21,001 nucleotides of DNA, from the NCBI GenBank assembly GCA_903871975.1, contig CAIQIY010000426.1, positions 1 to 21,001 on the forward strand, given 5' to 3'. A model generated the notes under the pieces. That model was not told the origin of the DNA, did no database searches, and saw only the letters and a list, made by a program, of their open reading frames with translations. Below, in pieces: positions 1 through 7,946 of this stretch. This stretch comes from an uncultured Chloroflexota bacterium (GTDB lineage Bacteria; Chloroflexota; Chloroflexia; Chloroflexales; Roseiflexaceae). Position 1 is the first letter of the stretch, and each line of letters starts with the position of its first letter. A program made the position numbers and the translations under genes.

Positions 1-412
1 CGATCAGGACGCTGATCTCCGAGGTGTAGCGGCGCGTCAGGCGCTCGAGCTCGTAGATCGAGAGTGTGCGCGGGTCGACGATGACGGCGCCCTTGGCCCC
101 GCCGTAGGGAATGTTGACGGTGGCGCACTTCCAGGTCATGATCATCGACAGGGCTCGTACGTCGTCGAGCGTCACGCGTGGGTGGAAGCGAATGCCGCCC
201 TTGGCCGGGCCACGGGTGATGTTGTGTTGCACCCGATAGCCGGTGAAGACCTCGATGCTCTTGTCATCCTTCTGGACCGGAAAATTGACGATCAGCTCGC
301 GTTGCGGCACGCGCAGGATCGCCCGCATCCGCGGATCAAGATCGAGCGCGTCGGCGGCGAGGTCAAATTGCCGTTGCGCGTTGCTGTAGAGCGTCACACG
401 GTCGGGGCTCAT
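1..412 (-). CDS. gdhA: Glutamate (Glu/Leu/Phe/Val family) dehydrogenase, 5' part only
   Basis: This is the N-terminal 137 residues of an NAD(P)-dependent amino acid dehydrogenase; the rest lies beyond the left edge. The family interconverts glutamate with 2-oxoglutarate plus ammonia in the cytoplasm. Visible signatures are the substrate-binding segment GPAKGGIRFHP (K71 in the family Lys position), MTWKCA (K95) and the catalytic-lysine loop PYGGAKGA (K107). The family loop usually reads GGAKGG, so the last Ala is a small deviation. The start is set by GAGGAGG ten bases upstream of the ATG at 412; an ATG inside that Shine-Dalgarno region is out of frame. It is divergent from the glycosidase at 543 and has a candidate extended -10 box at 473-481. 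Leucine or other amino acid dehydrogenases share these motifs, but the sequence reads most like GDH. Confidence 0.93.
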   Translation of the reverse strand, partial: MSPDRVTLYSNAQRQFDLAADALDLDPRMRAILRVPQRELIVNFPVQKDDKSIEVFTGYRVQHNITRGPAKGGIRFHPRVTLDDVRALSMIMTWKCATVNIPYGGAKGAVIVDPRTLSIYELERLTRRYTSEISVLI

Positions 413-443
413 AGGATTCCATCCTCCTCGGTGCGCAATCGAC

Positions 444-461
444 CTGGTCGACATTGACCAG
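444..461 (-). promoter_or_regulatory. Inverted repeat in gdhA leader (operator or 5' stem-loop)
   Basis: CTGGTC and GACCAG flank six bases (GACATT on the plus strand). The perfect 6-bp dyad begins about five bases after the predicted gdhA start of transcription. It could be an operator for a repressor or a stem-loop near the 5' end of the mRNA. Confidence 0.35.
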
Positions 462-472
462 CGAGTCGCGTT

Positions 473-481
473 AGTATAGCA
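473..481 (-). promoter_or_regulatory. Extended -10 promoter of gdhA
   Basis: Read on the minus strand this is TGCTATACT, a TGn extension followed by the -10 hexamer TATACT. It predicts transcription from about 466, giving a leader of roughly 54 bases. No TTGACA-like box lies at 16-18 bases upstream. The identical nine bases occur before the asparaginase and LLM oxidoreductase genes. Confidence 0.55.
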
Positions 482-542
482 CGCGAGGGGCCGGGCGCCG
501 CGTGGTGTACCGGGTGATGATTGTCAGACGGAGCACAGCACG

Positions 543-3296
543 ATGCCGGACCAGTTGCGTCAGCGTTTCGATGCACCGCATGCCGAGGATACCGCCTGTC
601 CGTTCTGGTTCTGGAATGGCGATCTTGAGCCGGTCGAGCTGCTGCGACAGATCGAGGCGATGGCGTCCAATGGAATTCGCGCGTTCATGATCCACGCACG
701 CGTTGGGTTGACGGTGCCGTATCTCTCGGAGGCCTGGTTTGAGCGGATTGGGGTGGTGCTGCAGGCGGCGGCCGATCGTGGGATGAAGGTGTGGATCTAC
801 GACGAGGAGAATTGGGCGAGTGGCTATGCCGGCGGGCGGGTGCTGGCGCACGATCCGCGCTTCATCGGCCAAAACCTGATGCTCGAACGCCACTACCTCG
901 CCGACGCCGGCGAGTGGTCGGTCGTGCTGGCGGATCCTGTCGAGATCGTTGCGATCGTGGCGACACGCATCGAGCGAATCGAGCCGGTGCCGGATGATCC
1001 GCTTGATTTTCATCGACACGCCCGCCCTACGCCGGCATGGTCGGATCTGAACGCGTATCGCCACTGCTATGCAGCCGAGCCGCCGACGCCCGTGCCGCAC
1101 GATGCCGGCCACGTGTGCTGGCAGGTGCCGCCGGGCCACTGGTGTGTGATGGTGGCGCGTCAGCGCCCAACCGACTGGATCGCAGCGTATTCGGATCAGC
1201 CGTATGTCGATCTGCTCAATGCCGATGCGGTGGCACGCTTCATCGCGGTGACCCACGCCGAGTATCAGCGGCGCTTTGCGGCGTTCTTCGGTACGACAGT
1301 GCTGGGATTCTTCATCGACGAGCCCGGGCTGTACAACAACTTCTGGGATCGCAATGTGGGCTCAATCGCCTGGACCCACGATCTGGCCCACGAGCTGCTG
1401 CAGCGCCGTGGCGTGGATCTGCATGCCTGGTTTCCGGTATTGTGGGAGGATCTCGGCCCTGAGACGGCCCAGCGGCGCTTCGATTACTGGCTGACGATCG
1501 CCGAGTTGTTGCACGAGCGGTGTTTCGCGCCATTGGCACAGTGGTGCGAACAGCATGGTGTCGCGCTGGCCGGGCATCTCCACTGGGAAGAGTGGCTGTT
1601 CACGATGACGCGCAATTCTGCCAACCCGTTCACTGCGCTGGCGCCGTTTCATGTGCCGGGCGTCGACAAGATCGACGAGGTGCGCGACAAGCTCGCCGAG
1701 AAGCTGGTTGCATCGGTAGCCCATGCGCAACGGCGGCCGCGGGTGATGAGCGAGAGCTTCGCGCTGGTGGGATGGAAATTGGCGCCGGCCTTGATGAAGC
1801 GCATCATCGACTATCAGTACGTCCGCGGCGTCAACTGGCTGGCGTGCCATGGGTTTTACTACAGCATCGAGGGGTTTCGCCGCAACGAATGCCCACCCTC
1901 CGAGTTCGACCAGAATCCCTGGTGGCCACATAGCCGGCCATTGTGGGACTACGTCGCACGCCTTTCGGCGATCATGGCACGTGGCGAACACGTGGCGCCG
2001 GTCGCCCTGTATTACCCGATCGAGCACGCCTGGGCCACGATGACGCCGACATCGCCGCCGCCCTCGCCGCCACAGGGCCTGTGGGAACGCTGGCAGCTGC
2101 CGCGGCCGCTCGCCCCGGTCGACCAGACCGACCACGCGATGATCGATATCGGTCTGGCACTGCTCGACGCACACTACGACTTTGATCTGGTCGATTGGAC
2201 GCTGGTCAGTGGTGCGCCGGACACGGGCCTGTTGACGATCGCAGCCGAGCAGTTTGCCGTCGTGGTGGTTCCGCCGCTGCAGGCGATCCATGGCGGGGCG
2301 CTGCGCCGTCTGCTGCAGCATGCGGCTGCCGGTGGTACCCTGTTGTTCGCCGGCGAGCTCCCGGCGTGCGTCCTCGCCGAAGCGCCGCCGGCGGAGTGGC
2401 CCGATCTGTGTGCGCGCCTCGCCGGCCATACGGTGCCGACCGAACTCGCCCATGGTGCTGGGCGGCTCATGTGGGTACCCGATGGCAGTGCGGCCGTACC
2501 CCATGCACTCGCACGCCATCACCAGCCCGATCTCGAGCTCGATCTCGGCGAGGACGCGGCGCGCATGCTCGAGCGCGAGGAGAACCGCGCCGGAAGCCGC
2601 CGCGAGACGACCTTCCGACCGCTGCGCTCGGTCGTGCGCTATCAGCGCCGTCGTACGGCGCACGAGGATTGCTACTTTGTGGTCAACGAGAGCGCCGAAC
2701 AGTTCGAAGCCGCCTTGCATCTGGTCGGTGGTGGCCACATTGAGTGGTGGGAGCCCCACACCGGCGCGCGACATCGTCTGCCGAGCCGCAAGATCAGTGC
2801 CGACCGGCACCAGGTGGTTTTGCCGTTTGGGCCGTGGCAATCGTATGTGCTGATCCTCAGCGCGCATGGCAGTGGTGCCACTGCCGTCCCCGCCGAGCAG
2901 GTCGTCTGGCGTCGCCCACTGGCGCATTGGCAGATCACCGTGGGTACTGAGCGCTGGCAGGACGCGCTCGAGAGCTGGCATCTGCGCGGCCTGGCGCGCT
3001 ACTCGGGCACTGGCCACTACTCCACGACGTTCGAACGGACGGCCGCACTGCATGCTGGCCAGCGCCTGGTGCTCGATCTCGGGCGTGTCTTCGAGACGGC
3101 GCAGGTGACGGTCAACGGTGTCGTATTGCCGCCGCTCGCCTGGGCGCCGTTCACCGTCGACATCAGTGCGGCGGTTCAGCTCGGCACCAATCAGCTCGAG
3201 ATCGTCGTGGCCAATACCAATGCCAACGCGTTCGAGGGCAGCGAACGGCCGGGCGGCCTGCTGGGGCCGGTGGTGCTCACACTGGTGCGTGGCTGA
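543..3296 (+). CDS. GH106/alpha-L-rhamnosidase-like glycoside hydrolase
   Basis: A 917-residue cytoplasmic-looking enzyme with no signal peptide (hydrophilic N-terminus MPDQLRQRFD). The N-terminal half is a TIM-barrel glycosidase: PFWFWNGDL near residue 20, IHARVGLTVPYLS around 50, and KVWIYDEENWASGYAGG around 82-98. FIDEPG (D259, E260) and MSESF (E404) are the obvious candidate catalytic acids. A family-typical block follows, with PPSEF and QNPWWP. The last 120 or so residues look like a jelly-roll sugar-binding domain, with GLARYSGTGHYSTTF and VTVNG, as in GH2/GH106 enzymes. The expected role is removal of terminal rhamnose or a related sugar from oligosaccharides or glycosides; the actual substrate cannot be read from sequence. 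GGAG lies nine bases before the ATG. No convincing promoter is visible in the divergent gap, and no transporter or other glycosidase is adjacent. Confidence 0.75.
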   Translation: MPDQLRQRFDAPHAEDTACPFWFWNGDLEPVELLRQIEAMASNGIRAFMIHARVGLTVPYLSEAWFERIGVVLQAAADRGMKVWIYDEENWASGYAGGRVLAHDPRFIGQNLMLERHYLADAGEWSVVLADPVEIVAIVATRIERIEPVPDDPLDFHRHARPTPAWSDLNAYRHCYAAEPPTPVPHDAGHVCWQVPPGHWCVMVARQRPTDWIAAYSDQPYVDLLNADAVARFIAVTHAEYQRRFAAFFGTTVLGFFIDEPGLYNNFWDRNVGSIAWTHDLAHELLQRRGVDLHAWFPVLWEDLGPETAQRRFDYWLTIAELLHERCFAPLAQWCEQHGVALAGHLHWEEWLFTMTRNSANPFTALAPFHVPGVDKIDEVRDKLAEKLVASVAHAQRRPRVMSESFALVGWKLAPALMKRIIDYQYVRGVNWLACHGFYYSIEGFRRNECPPSEFDQNPWWPHSRPLWDYVARLSAIMARGEHVAPVALYYPIEHAWATMTPTSPPPSPPQGLWERWQLPRPLAPVDQTDHAMIDIGLALLDAHYDFDLVDWTLVSGAPDTGLLTIAAEQFAVVVVPPLQAIHGGALRRLLQHAAAGGTLLFAGELPACVLAEAPPAEWPDLCARLAGHTVPTELAHGAGRLMWVPDGSAAVPHALARHHQPDLELDLGEDAARMLEREENRAGSRRETTFRPLRSVVRYQRRRTAHEDCYFVVNESAEQFEAALHLVGGGHIEWWEPHTGARHRLPSRKISADRHQVVLPFGPWQSYVLILSAHGSGATAVPAEQVVWRRPLAHWQITVGTERWQDALESWHLRGLARYSGTGHYSTTFERTAALHAGQRLVLDLGRVFETAQVTVNGVVLPPLAWAPFTVDISAAVQLGTNQLEIVVANTNANAFEGSERPGGLLGPVVLTLVRG

Positions 3297-3369
3297 GCCA
3301 GGCAGCGCGGCGGCTGGCCAACCACAGCATCGTCGTCGATGGGTCGCACGGCGCTGGCTGACGATCCCG

Positions 3370-3378
3370 TGCTAAGAT
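3370..3378 (+). promoter_or_regulatory. Extended -10 promoter of the aminotransferase
   Basis: TGCTAAGAT is a TGn extension plus the -10-like hexamer TAAGAT. It predicts a start near 3385 and a leader of about 28 bases to the ATG at 3413. No -35 element is recognisable. Confidence 0.4.
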
Positions 3379-3392
3379 CATTCAGGATCATT
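3376..3392 (+). repeat. Tandem GATCATT pair spaced one helical turn
   Basis: GATCATT occurs at 3376-3382 and again at 3386-3392, ten bases apart start to start. The pair overlaps the -10 box and predicted transcription start of the aminotransferase gene. Such same-face direct repeats can bind a regulator, but chance or a small duplication is equally possible. Confidence 0.4.
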
Positions 3393-3412
3393 TCGTCATC
3401 GAAGAGGAGCGC

Positions 3413-4603
3413 ATGACCACTCGCCTGGCACGACGGGTCGCCGGATTTGGCACCTCGATCTTCACCGAGATCACTGCGTTGGCCATCGAGCATCAGGCCG
3501 TCAACCTTGGTCAGGGCTTTCCCGACTTCGCCGGCCCCGACTTCGTCAAGGCAGCTGCGATCGCGGCGATCGGCGATGAGCATAACCAGTACGCTGCTGC
3601 GCCGGGATTGCCACGGCTCCGTCAGGCGGTCGCCGCCCAGTGGTGCCGCGACACCGGCCGCGAGATCGACTGGGTGAGCGAGGTGACGATCACCAGCGGT
3701 GCCACCGAAGCGTTGTGCGATGCGCTGCTGGCGCTGGTCGATCCGGGGGATGGCGTGGTGTTCTTCGAGCCGGCCTACGATGCCTACCTGCCGGATATCA
3801 CGCTCGCCGGCGGCAATGCGATTCCCGTGCGGTTGCATCCACCGACCGACGGCGGCGGCTGGTGGTTCGATGCCGACGAGTTGCGTGCGGCATTTGCCCG
3901 TCGGCCACGCGTGCTGCTGCTCAACACGCCGCACAATCCCACCGGAAAGGTGTTCAGCCCCGACGAACTGAGCCTGATCGCCGGGCTGTGTCAGGAGTAC
4001 GACGTCACCGCCGTCACCGATGAGGTCTACGATCGACTGGTATTCGATGGCGCCCGGCATACCTCGCTCGCGACGTTGCCTGGCATGTGGTCGCGCACGC
4101 TCACGGTGAACAGCGCCGGCAAGACGTTCAGCGTGACGGGTTGGAAGATCGGCTATGTGGTCGGCCCGGCATCGCTCAATCACGCGCTGCGCCAGGCACA
4201 TCAGTGGGTGACGTTTGCCACGGCCACGCCGCTGCAGCTGGCGATCGCGACGGCCATCGACGAGGCACCGGCGCGCGGTTACTTCGAGCAGCTGTCGGCT
4301 GAGTACACTGCGCGGCGCGCGGCACTCATCAGTGCCCTGCAGGCAGCCGGCCTCGCGCCGCTGCCGTGCGAAGGGTCGTACTTTCTCTCGGTCGATCTGC
4401 GTCCGCTCGGCATCGATGATGACCGCGCGTTTTGTCGCAGCCTGATCCACGACTGTGGCGTGGCCGCAATTCCGGCGTCGGTGTTCTATGTCGATGGGGC
4501 GACGGCGCCACCGGTGGCGCGCTTCTGCTTCGCCAAGTCGCTCGCGACAATCGCGCAGGCGCGTGAGCGGCTTGGCGGATGGCGCGTACGCCTGCAGGGA
4601 TGA
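3413..4603 (+). CDS. Class I/II pyridoxal-phosphate aminotransferase
   Basis: A complete 396-residue fold-type I aminotransferase. Key features are NLGQGFPDF near residue 27, the cofactor-phosphate loop SGATEAL, NTPHNPTGK (substrate/PLP Asn-Pro block), TDEVYD (Asp and Tyr contacts to PLP), and the Schiff-base lysine in NSAGKTFSVTGWK, K237. The overall pattern matches the kynurenine/methionine/glutamine transaminase subgroup (YbdL/KAT-like, cysteine-S-conjugate lyase relatives). These transfer amino groups between an amino acid and a 2-oxo acid. The exact amino acid cannot be assigned. AGAGGAG sits directly upstream of the ATG, a close but usable spacing. It is followed after 188 bases by the glycolipid glycosyltransferase, which has its own candidate promoter, so the two may not form an operon. 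Confidence 0.9.
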   Translation: MTTRLARRVAGFGTSIFTEITALAIEHQAVNLGQGFPDFAGPDFVKAAAIAAIGDEHNQYAAAPGLPRLRQAVAAQWCRDTGREIDWVSEVTITSGATEALCDALLALVDPGDGVVFFEPAYDAYLPDITLAGGNAIPVRLHPPTDGGGWWFDADELRAAFARRPRVLLLNTPHNPTGKVFSPDELSLIAGLCQEYDVTAVTDEVYDRLVFDGARHTSLATLPGMWSRTLTVNSAGKTFSVTGWKIGYVVGPASLNHALRQAHQWVTFATATPLQLAIATAIDEAPARGYFEQLSAEYTARRAALISALQAAGLAPLPCEGSYFLSVDLRPLGIDDDRAFCRSLIHDCGVAAIPASVFYVDGATAPPVARFCFAKSLATIAQARERLGGWRVRLQG

Positions 4604-4687
4604 CGCCCCGCCGATGCAACGGTGCGTGGATCGGCGGCAATGCTCACGAACTGCTAACATTGCGGCCGCTGATTGCTGTGCAGAACA

Positions 4688-4696
4688 TGGTAGACT
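4688..4696 (+). promoter_or_regulatory. Extended -10 promoter of the glycolipid glycosyltransferase
   Basis: TGGTAGACT is a TGn extension with the hexamer TAGACT. It predicts a start near 4703 and a leader of about 90 bases. AGGCGT (4707-4712) pairs with ACGCCT (4735-4740), so the leader could fold into a 6-bp stem with a 22-base loop. No -35 element is seen at suitable spacing. Confidence 0.35.
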
Positions 4697-4791
4697 GTTG
4701 GGTGAAAGGCGTGCAACGTATTCAGCGATGGTCGACGCCTGACTACGAGCAATCCGGTCTTCCTCGCAGGCCTCGCGCCGAAGGAGCCGAC

Positions 4792-5988
4792 ATGGTTCAC
4801 GAACAGCACCGCATCCTGATCCTGACCAGCGACGCCGGCAGTGGCCATCGCAGTGCCGCACAAGCGCTCGAGGCTGCGCTGGTCCAGCGCTATGGCACTG
4901 CCGCGCAGGTCGTGATCAAGAACCCGATCCATCACCAGCATGCGCCGGCGGTGTTGCGCAACGCCGAAGGCTTTTACATCGATCTGGTGCGCTACGTTCC
5001 CGACGTCTACGACTGGCTGCACGAGGTCACCGATCAACCATTGCCGGTCGCACTGCTATCGCAGGGCGTGCGTCAGGCTACGCATCGTGCGCTGGTCGAC
5101 ATCCTCGCCGACACCCAGCCCGACGTCGTCGTGAGCGTGTATCCCCTCTTCACGTCGCTGGTCGCCGCAGCATATCGTCACAGCAACGCGCGGCCGGGGC
5201 TGGCCACCGTCGTGACCGATCTCGGCGCCGTGCATCGGTTCTGGTTCGATCGCCACGATGACCTGTGCATCGTACCCACGCTCGAGACGCGCACCAAAGC
5301 GATCAACTGTGGCATTGATCCAGCTCGGGTCGTCATTGCCGGCATTCCGGTGCACCCACGCTTTGCAGCCCCGCGGGGCAGCGTCAGTGCACTTCGTGCC
5401 AGTCTGGGCTGGCATCAGACACTCCCGACCGTCCTGCTGATCGGTGGTGGGGCCGGCGTGGGGCGCATCGACGCGATGGCGCGGGCACTCGATCAATCGG
5501 GGCTCGCGATCCAGCTTGCGGTGGTCGCCGGGCGCAACCACGAACTGGCCCACACGCTGCGCGGGCGCACCTGGCGCATTCCGACACACATCTACGACTT
5601 TGTGCCGCTGGCCGATCTGATGATCGCCGCCGACGTCATCGCCACCAAAGCCGGCGGGCTCAGCGTCAGCGAAGCGCTGGCAGTCGGGCGACCACTGCTG
5701 CTCTACGGCGCCGCGCCGGCCCAGGAATCGGGCAATCTGAGCTACGTCGTCGGACACGGTGCCGGTCTTCACGTCATCGACCCCGAGCACGTTGTGGCGC
5801 AGCTGGCTGGCGGGTTGCGGGATCCCACGGCACTGGCGCGGGCAGCGCGGGCGGCGCAGACTCTCGGCCGGCCCCATGCGGCCAGCCAGATCGCAGAGCT
5901 CGCGTGGCACCTAGGCAGTGGCCGGCCGCGCGCGACGCTGCTCGGTTCGCGCAACGAGCTCAGCCGGCGCATCGCGTCATGGTTCTGA
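4792..5988 (+). CDS. Diacylglycerol glycosyltransferase, UgtP / MGDG-synthase family (GT28)
   Basis: A 398-residue membrane-associated glycosyltransferase without transmembrane helices. The N-terminal domain begins with LTSDAGSGHRSAA (GSGH at residues 16-19), the family's acceptor-domain signature. The C-terminal nucleotide-sugar domain contains GIPVHPRF and KAGGLSVSEALA (E294) followed by PAQESGN, as in MGDG synthases and Bacillus UgtP. The family moves glucose or galactose from UDP-sugar onto diacylglycerol to make mono- or diglycosyl lipids on the inner face of the cytoplasmic membrane. The reading frame is open 213 bases further upstream. AAGGAG five bases before the ATG at 4792 and family alignment decide the start, leaving the promoter in the gap. 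Donor and acceptor specificity is not predictable here. A strong hairpin follows the stop codon by five bases. Confidence 0.88.
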   Translation: MVHEQHRILILTSDAGSGHRSAAQALEAALVQRYGTAAQVVIKNPIHHQHAPAVLRNAEGFYIDLVRYVPDVYDWLHEVTDQPLPVALLSQGVRQATHRALVDILADTQPDVVVSVYPLFTSLVAAAYRHSNARPGLATVVTDLGAVHRFWFDRHDDLCIVPTLETRTKAINCGIDPARVVIAGIPVHPRFAAPRGSVSALRASLGWHQTLPTVLLIGGGAGVGRIDAMARALDQSGLAIQLAVVAGRNHELAHTLRGRTWRIPTHIYDFVPLADLMIAADVIATKAGGLSVSEALAVGRPLLLYGAAPAQESGNLSYVVGHGAGLHVIDPEHVVAQLAGGLRDPTALARAARAAQTLGRPHAASQIAELAWHLGSGRPRATLLGSRNELSRRIASWF

Positions 5989-5993
5989 GCCGC

Positions 5994-6018
5994 GGCACAC
6001 CCGGCCACCGGGTGTGCC
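5994..6018 (+). terminator. Strong hairpin after the glycosyltransferase gene
   Basis: A perfect 11-bp stem, GGCACACCCGG and CCGGGTGTGCC, with a three-base loop CCA, starts five bases after the stop codon. There is no T-run after it, so it is either an atypical intrinsic terminator or a 3'-end-stabilising stem. Confidence 0.6.
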
Positions 6019-6134
6019 TGCCACCGGTGCATCAACCCAGCGCATCGGCAGACTGTGGAACGCTGACTCGGGGCTGGCTGGAACCCGTCGTCTGATGCTG
6101 CCACGCGCCGTTCGCACCCCGCTCGCGACGCGAC

Positions 6135-6162
6135 ACGGGCACCGAAGCCTCTCGGTGCCCGT
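6135..6162 (-). terminator. Second hairpin in the convergent gap, probably for icd
   Basis: ACGGGCACCGA and TCGGTGCCCGT form a perfect 11-bp stem with a six-base loop, 57 bases beyond the icd stop codon. It would work in either direction. Like its partner at 5994-6018 it lacks a T-run on either strand. Confidence 0.5.
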
Positions 6163-6218
6163 CGTGCCGCAGGTACAACGCCGGGTTGGTACGAACGGGC
6201 GCGTCCGCTTCGGAGGCA

Positions 6219-7529
6219 TCAGCCCATCGCCGCGATCATCGCATCGGCAAACTCCGAGGTCTTCACCTCGCGTGCCCCCTCCATCAGTCGCGCAAAGTCA
6301 TAGGTCACCGTCCGCGCGGCGATCGTGCGTTCCAGCGCGCCGACGATCAGGTCGGCAGCTTCGTGCCACCCCAGGTGGCGCAGCATCATATCGCCGCTGA
6401 GGATCACGCTCCCCGGATTGACCTTGTCGAGGTCGGCGTATTTCGGCGCAGTTCCGTGCGTCGCTTCGAAGATCGCATGCCCGGTGAGGTAATTGATATT
6501 GCCGCCCGGCGCGATGCCGATGCCACCGACTTGTGCCGCCAGGGCATCGCTGAGGTAATCGCCATTCAGGTTCAGCGTGGCGATCACGTCGAAGTCATCG
6601 GGGCGCGTCAGCACCTGCTGCAGCGTGATGTCGGCGATCGCGTCCTTCATCAGGATCTGCCCGGCCGCCAGCGCCGCACGCTGCTCGGCATTCGCCGCCT
6701 GCTCGCCGTGCTCGGCGCGCGTACGCTCCCAGCGCGACCACGGGTAGATGACGTCGGCGTAGTCACGTTCGGCCAGCGCGTAGCCCCAATCGCGGAAGGC
6801 ACCCTCGGTGAACTTCATGATGTTCCCCTTGTGCACCAGCGTCACGCTGCGGCGGCGCTGCGCGATGGCGTACTCGATCGCGGCGCGCACCAGACGCTCG
6901 GTGCCCGCACGGCTCACCGGCTTGATGCCGATGCCGACCTCGACGCCGGCTTCGTCGCTGCCGAAGCGGATCTTGGCGAAATCACGGGGGAACTCGGCCT
7001 GCAGGAATGCCAGCACGCGCGCGGCTTCGGGCGAGCCGCCGGCGTACTCGATCCCGGCATAGATATCCTCGGTGTTCTCGCGGAAGATCACCATATCGAC
7101 GGCCTCGGGCCGGCGAACCGGTGATGGCACGCCGGCGAAGTAGCGCACCGGTCGCAGACAGACGTACAGGTCGAGCATCTGCCGCAGCGCAACATTCAGG
7201 CTGCGAATCCCCTTGCCGACTGGGGTCGTCAGTGGCCCCTTGATGCCCACCAGATACTGCTGGAACGCACGCACGGTCGCTTCGGGCAACCAGTCGCCCG
7301 TCGCATGAAACGCCTTCTCGCCAGCGAGAACTTCCAGCCATGCGATGCGGCGCTGGCCGCCATAGGCGCGTTCCACCGCTGCATCGAAGACCCGCACGCT
7401 GGCGCGCCAGATGTCGCGCCCCGTGCCGTCGCCTTCGACGTATGGGATGATCGGCCGATCCGGAACCGCCAGGCGTCCATCGTGAATGGTGATCGCTGCG
7501 GCGCCAGGAATGAGATCAGCAGTCGTCAT
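6219..7529 (-). CDS. icd: NADP-dependent isocitrate dehydrogenase
   Basis: A 436-residue homologue of the E. coli-type enzyme that converts isocitrate to 2-oxoglutarate plus CO2 in the TCA cycle. Substrate-binding elements are RSLNVALRQ (S110 corresponds to the phosphorylatable E. coli Ser113), RENTEDIYAGIE, LVHKGNIMKFTEG and NLNGDYLSDA. Coenzyme choice can be read: K363-Y364 in APKYA and Y410/R414 in VTYDFAR match the residues that give the E. coli enzyme NADP specificity, with identical spacing. The frame is open to an ATG at 7568, but that codon lies inside the -10 box. GGAGG six bases before the ATG at 7529 identifies the true start. Two hairpins separate it from the convergent glycosyltransferase. 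Confidence 0.96.
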   Translation of the reverse strand: MTTADLIPGAAAITIHDGRLAVPDRPIIPYVEGDGTGRDIWRASVRVFDAAVERAYGGQRRIAWLEVLAGEKAFHATGDWLPEATVRAFQQYLVGIKGPLTTPVGKGIRSLNVALRQMLDLYVCLRPVRYFAGVPSPVRRPEAVDMVIFRENTEDIYAGIEYAGGSPEAARVLAFLQAEFPRDFAKIRFGSDEAGVEVGIGIKPVSRAGTERLVRAAIEYAIAQRRRSVTLVHKGNIMKFTEGAFRDWGYALAERDYADVIYPWSRWERTRAEHGEQAANAEQRAALAAGQILMKDAIADITLQQVLTRPDDFDVIATLNLNGDYLSDALAAQVGGIGIAPGGNINYLTGHAIFEATHGTAPKYADLDKVNPGSVILSGDMMLRHLGWHEAADLIVGALERTIAARTVTYDFARLMEGAREVKTSEFADAMIAAMG

Positions 7530-7545
7530 GAATCGCCTCCATCGA

Positions 7546-7560
7546 ACGACAGACCGTCGT
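7546..7560 (-). promoter_or_regulatory. Possible 5'-terminal stem-loop of icd mRNA
   Basis: On the minus strand ACGAC and GTCGT flank the loop GGTCT. The 5-bp stem begins at the base predicted to be the first of the transcript (seven bases after the -10 box). The stem is short, so chance is a real alternative. Confidence 0.3.
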
Positions 7561-7566
7561 GATGCC

Positions 7567-7572
7567 ATTATA
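7567..7572 (-). promoter_or_regulatory. -10 box of icd
   Basis: The minus strand reads TATAAT, a perfect -10 hexamer within GGTATATAATGG. It predicts a start at about 7560 and a 31-base leader. No -35 box is recognisable. Confidence 0.6.
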
Positions 7573-7932
7573 TACCACTCGTTCCGCGCCTATCGCCATC
7601 CGGTACGCCCCGCGCGCTGCGTGAGCCCTCATGCGTCGGGAGCAGGTTCCATGCTCGCCACGCGCCACATCGCCCGCCTCGTCGCAGTCGGTGCTGCGCT
7701 GCACGCCGCCCGCATGCGCGCCAAGACATCCGGCGGCAGGGTGCCCGGCATGCCCAATGGCCCGGTGCAGGCGCTGCCCCCGGGGTTGGGCATGGGCGCA
7801 CGGCGTCGCATGGCCACCGCCCGCCGGGCCCCGCGAGCTGGTGGCGGGTGTGCCGGCGCGTGCCTGCATCGCCGGCCGCTGCGCCCGACAGCCATGGCCT
7901 GGCGCACCCAGGCAGCATGCCGTCAGGCGGAT
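7573..7932 (+). other. Gene-free GC-rich gap between icd and the methyltransferase
   Basis: About 360 bases between two divergent genes with no ORF I can support. Several frames stay open on both strands only because stop codons are rare in such GC-rich sequence, and the conceptual products are Arg/Ala/Pro-rich and repetitive. It holds many short self-complementary runs, for example GCCGGCG (7852-7858) with CGCCGGC (7870-7876). By my count it contains no GATC, a tetramer frequent in the neighbouring genes. It could be decayed coding sequence, a structured RNA, or plain spacer. A 54-codon minus-strand frame ending at 7629 has reasonable codon use but no ribosome binding site. Confidence 0.5.
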
Positions 7933-7944
7933 CCCCCGCGGGGG
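7933..7944. repeat. 12-bp palindrome in methyltransferase promoter
   Basis: CCCCCGCGGGGG is a perfect palindrome just upstream of the -10 box, within the expected -35/-10 spacer. It is well placed to be an operator, for instance for self-regulation, but no regulator gene is adjacent. Confidence 0.4.
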
Positions 7945-7946
7945 CA

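Noticed and set aside
454..480. TTGACC (454-459) and TATAGC (475-480) as a plus-strand promoter for the glycosidase
   Set aside because: The spacer is only 15 bases, the -10 match is poor, and the same bases are better explained as the gdhA extended -10 and leader dyad on the other strand.
1362..3053. A 563-codon open frame on the minus strand opposite the glycosidase
   Set aside because: Its product is Arg/Gln/His-rich with no domain, and the plus-strand frame has clear glycosidase motifs throughout. Long antisense frames are expected at this GC content.
3191..4861. A 556-codon minus-strand frame opposite the aminotransferase
   Set aside because: It mirrors a well-supported aminotransferase and has no recognisable motifs.
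7629..7793. A 54-codon minus-strand ORF in the gene-free gap
   Set aside because: Codon use is reasonable, but there is no Shine-Dalgarno, no promoter and no recognisable family, and other frames are equally open there.
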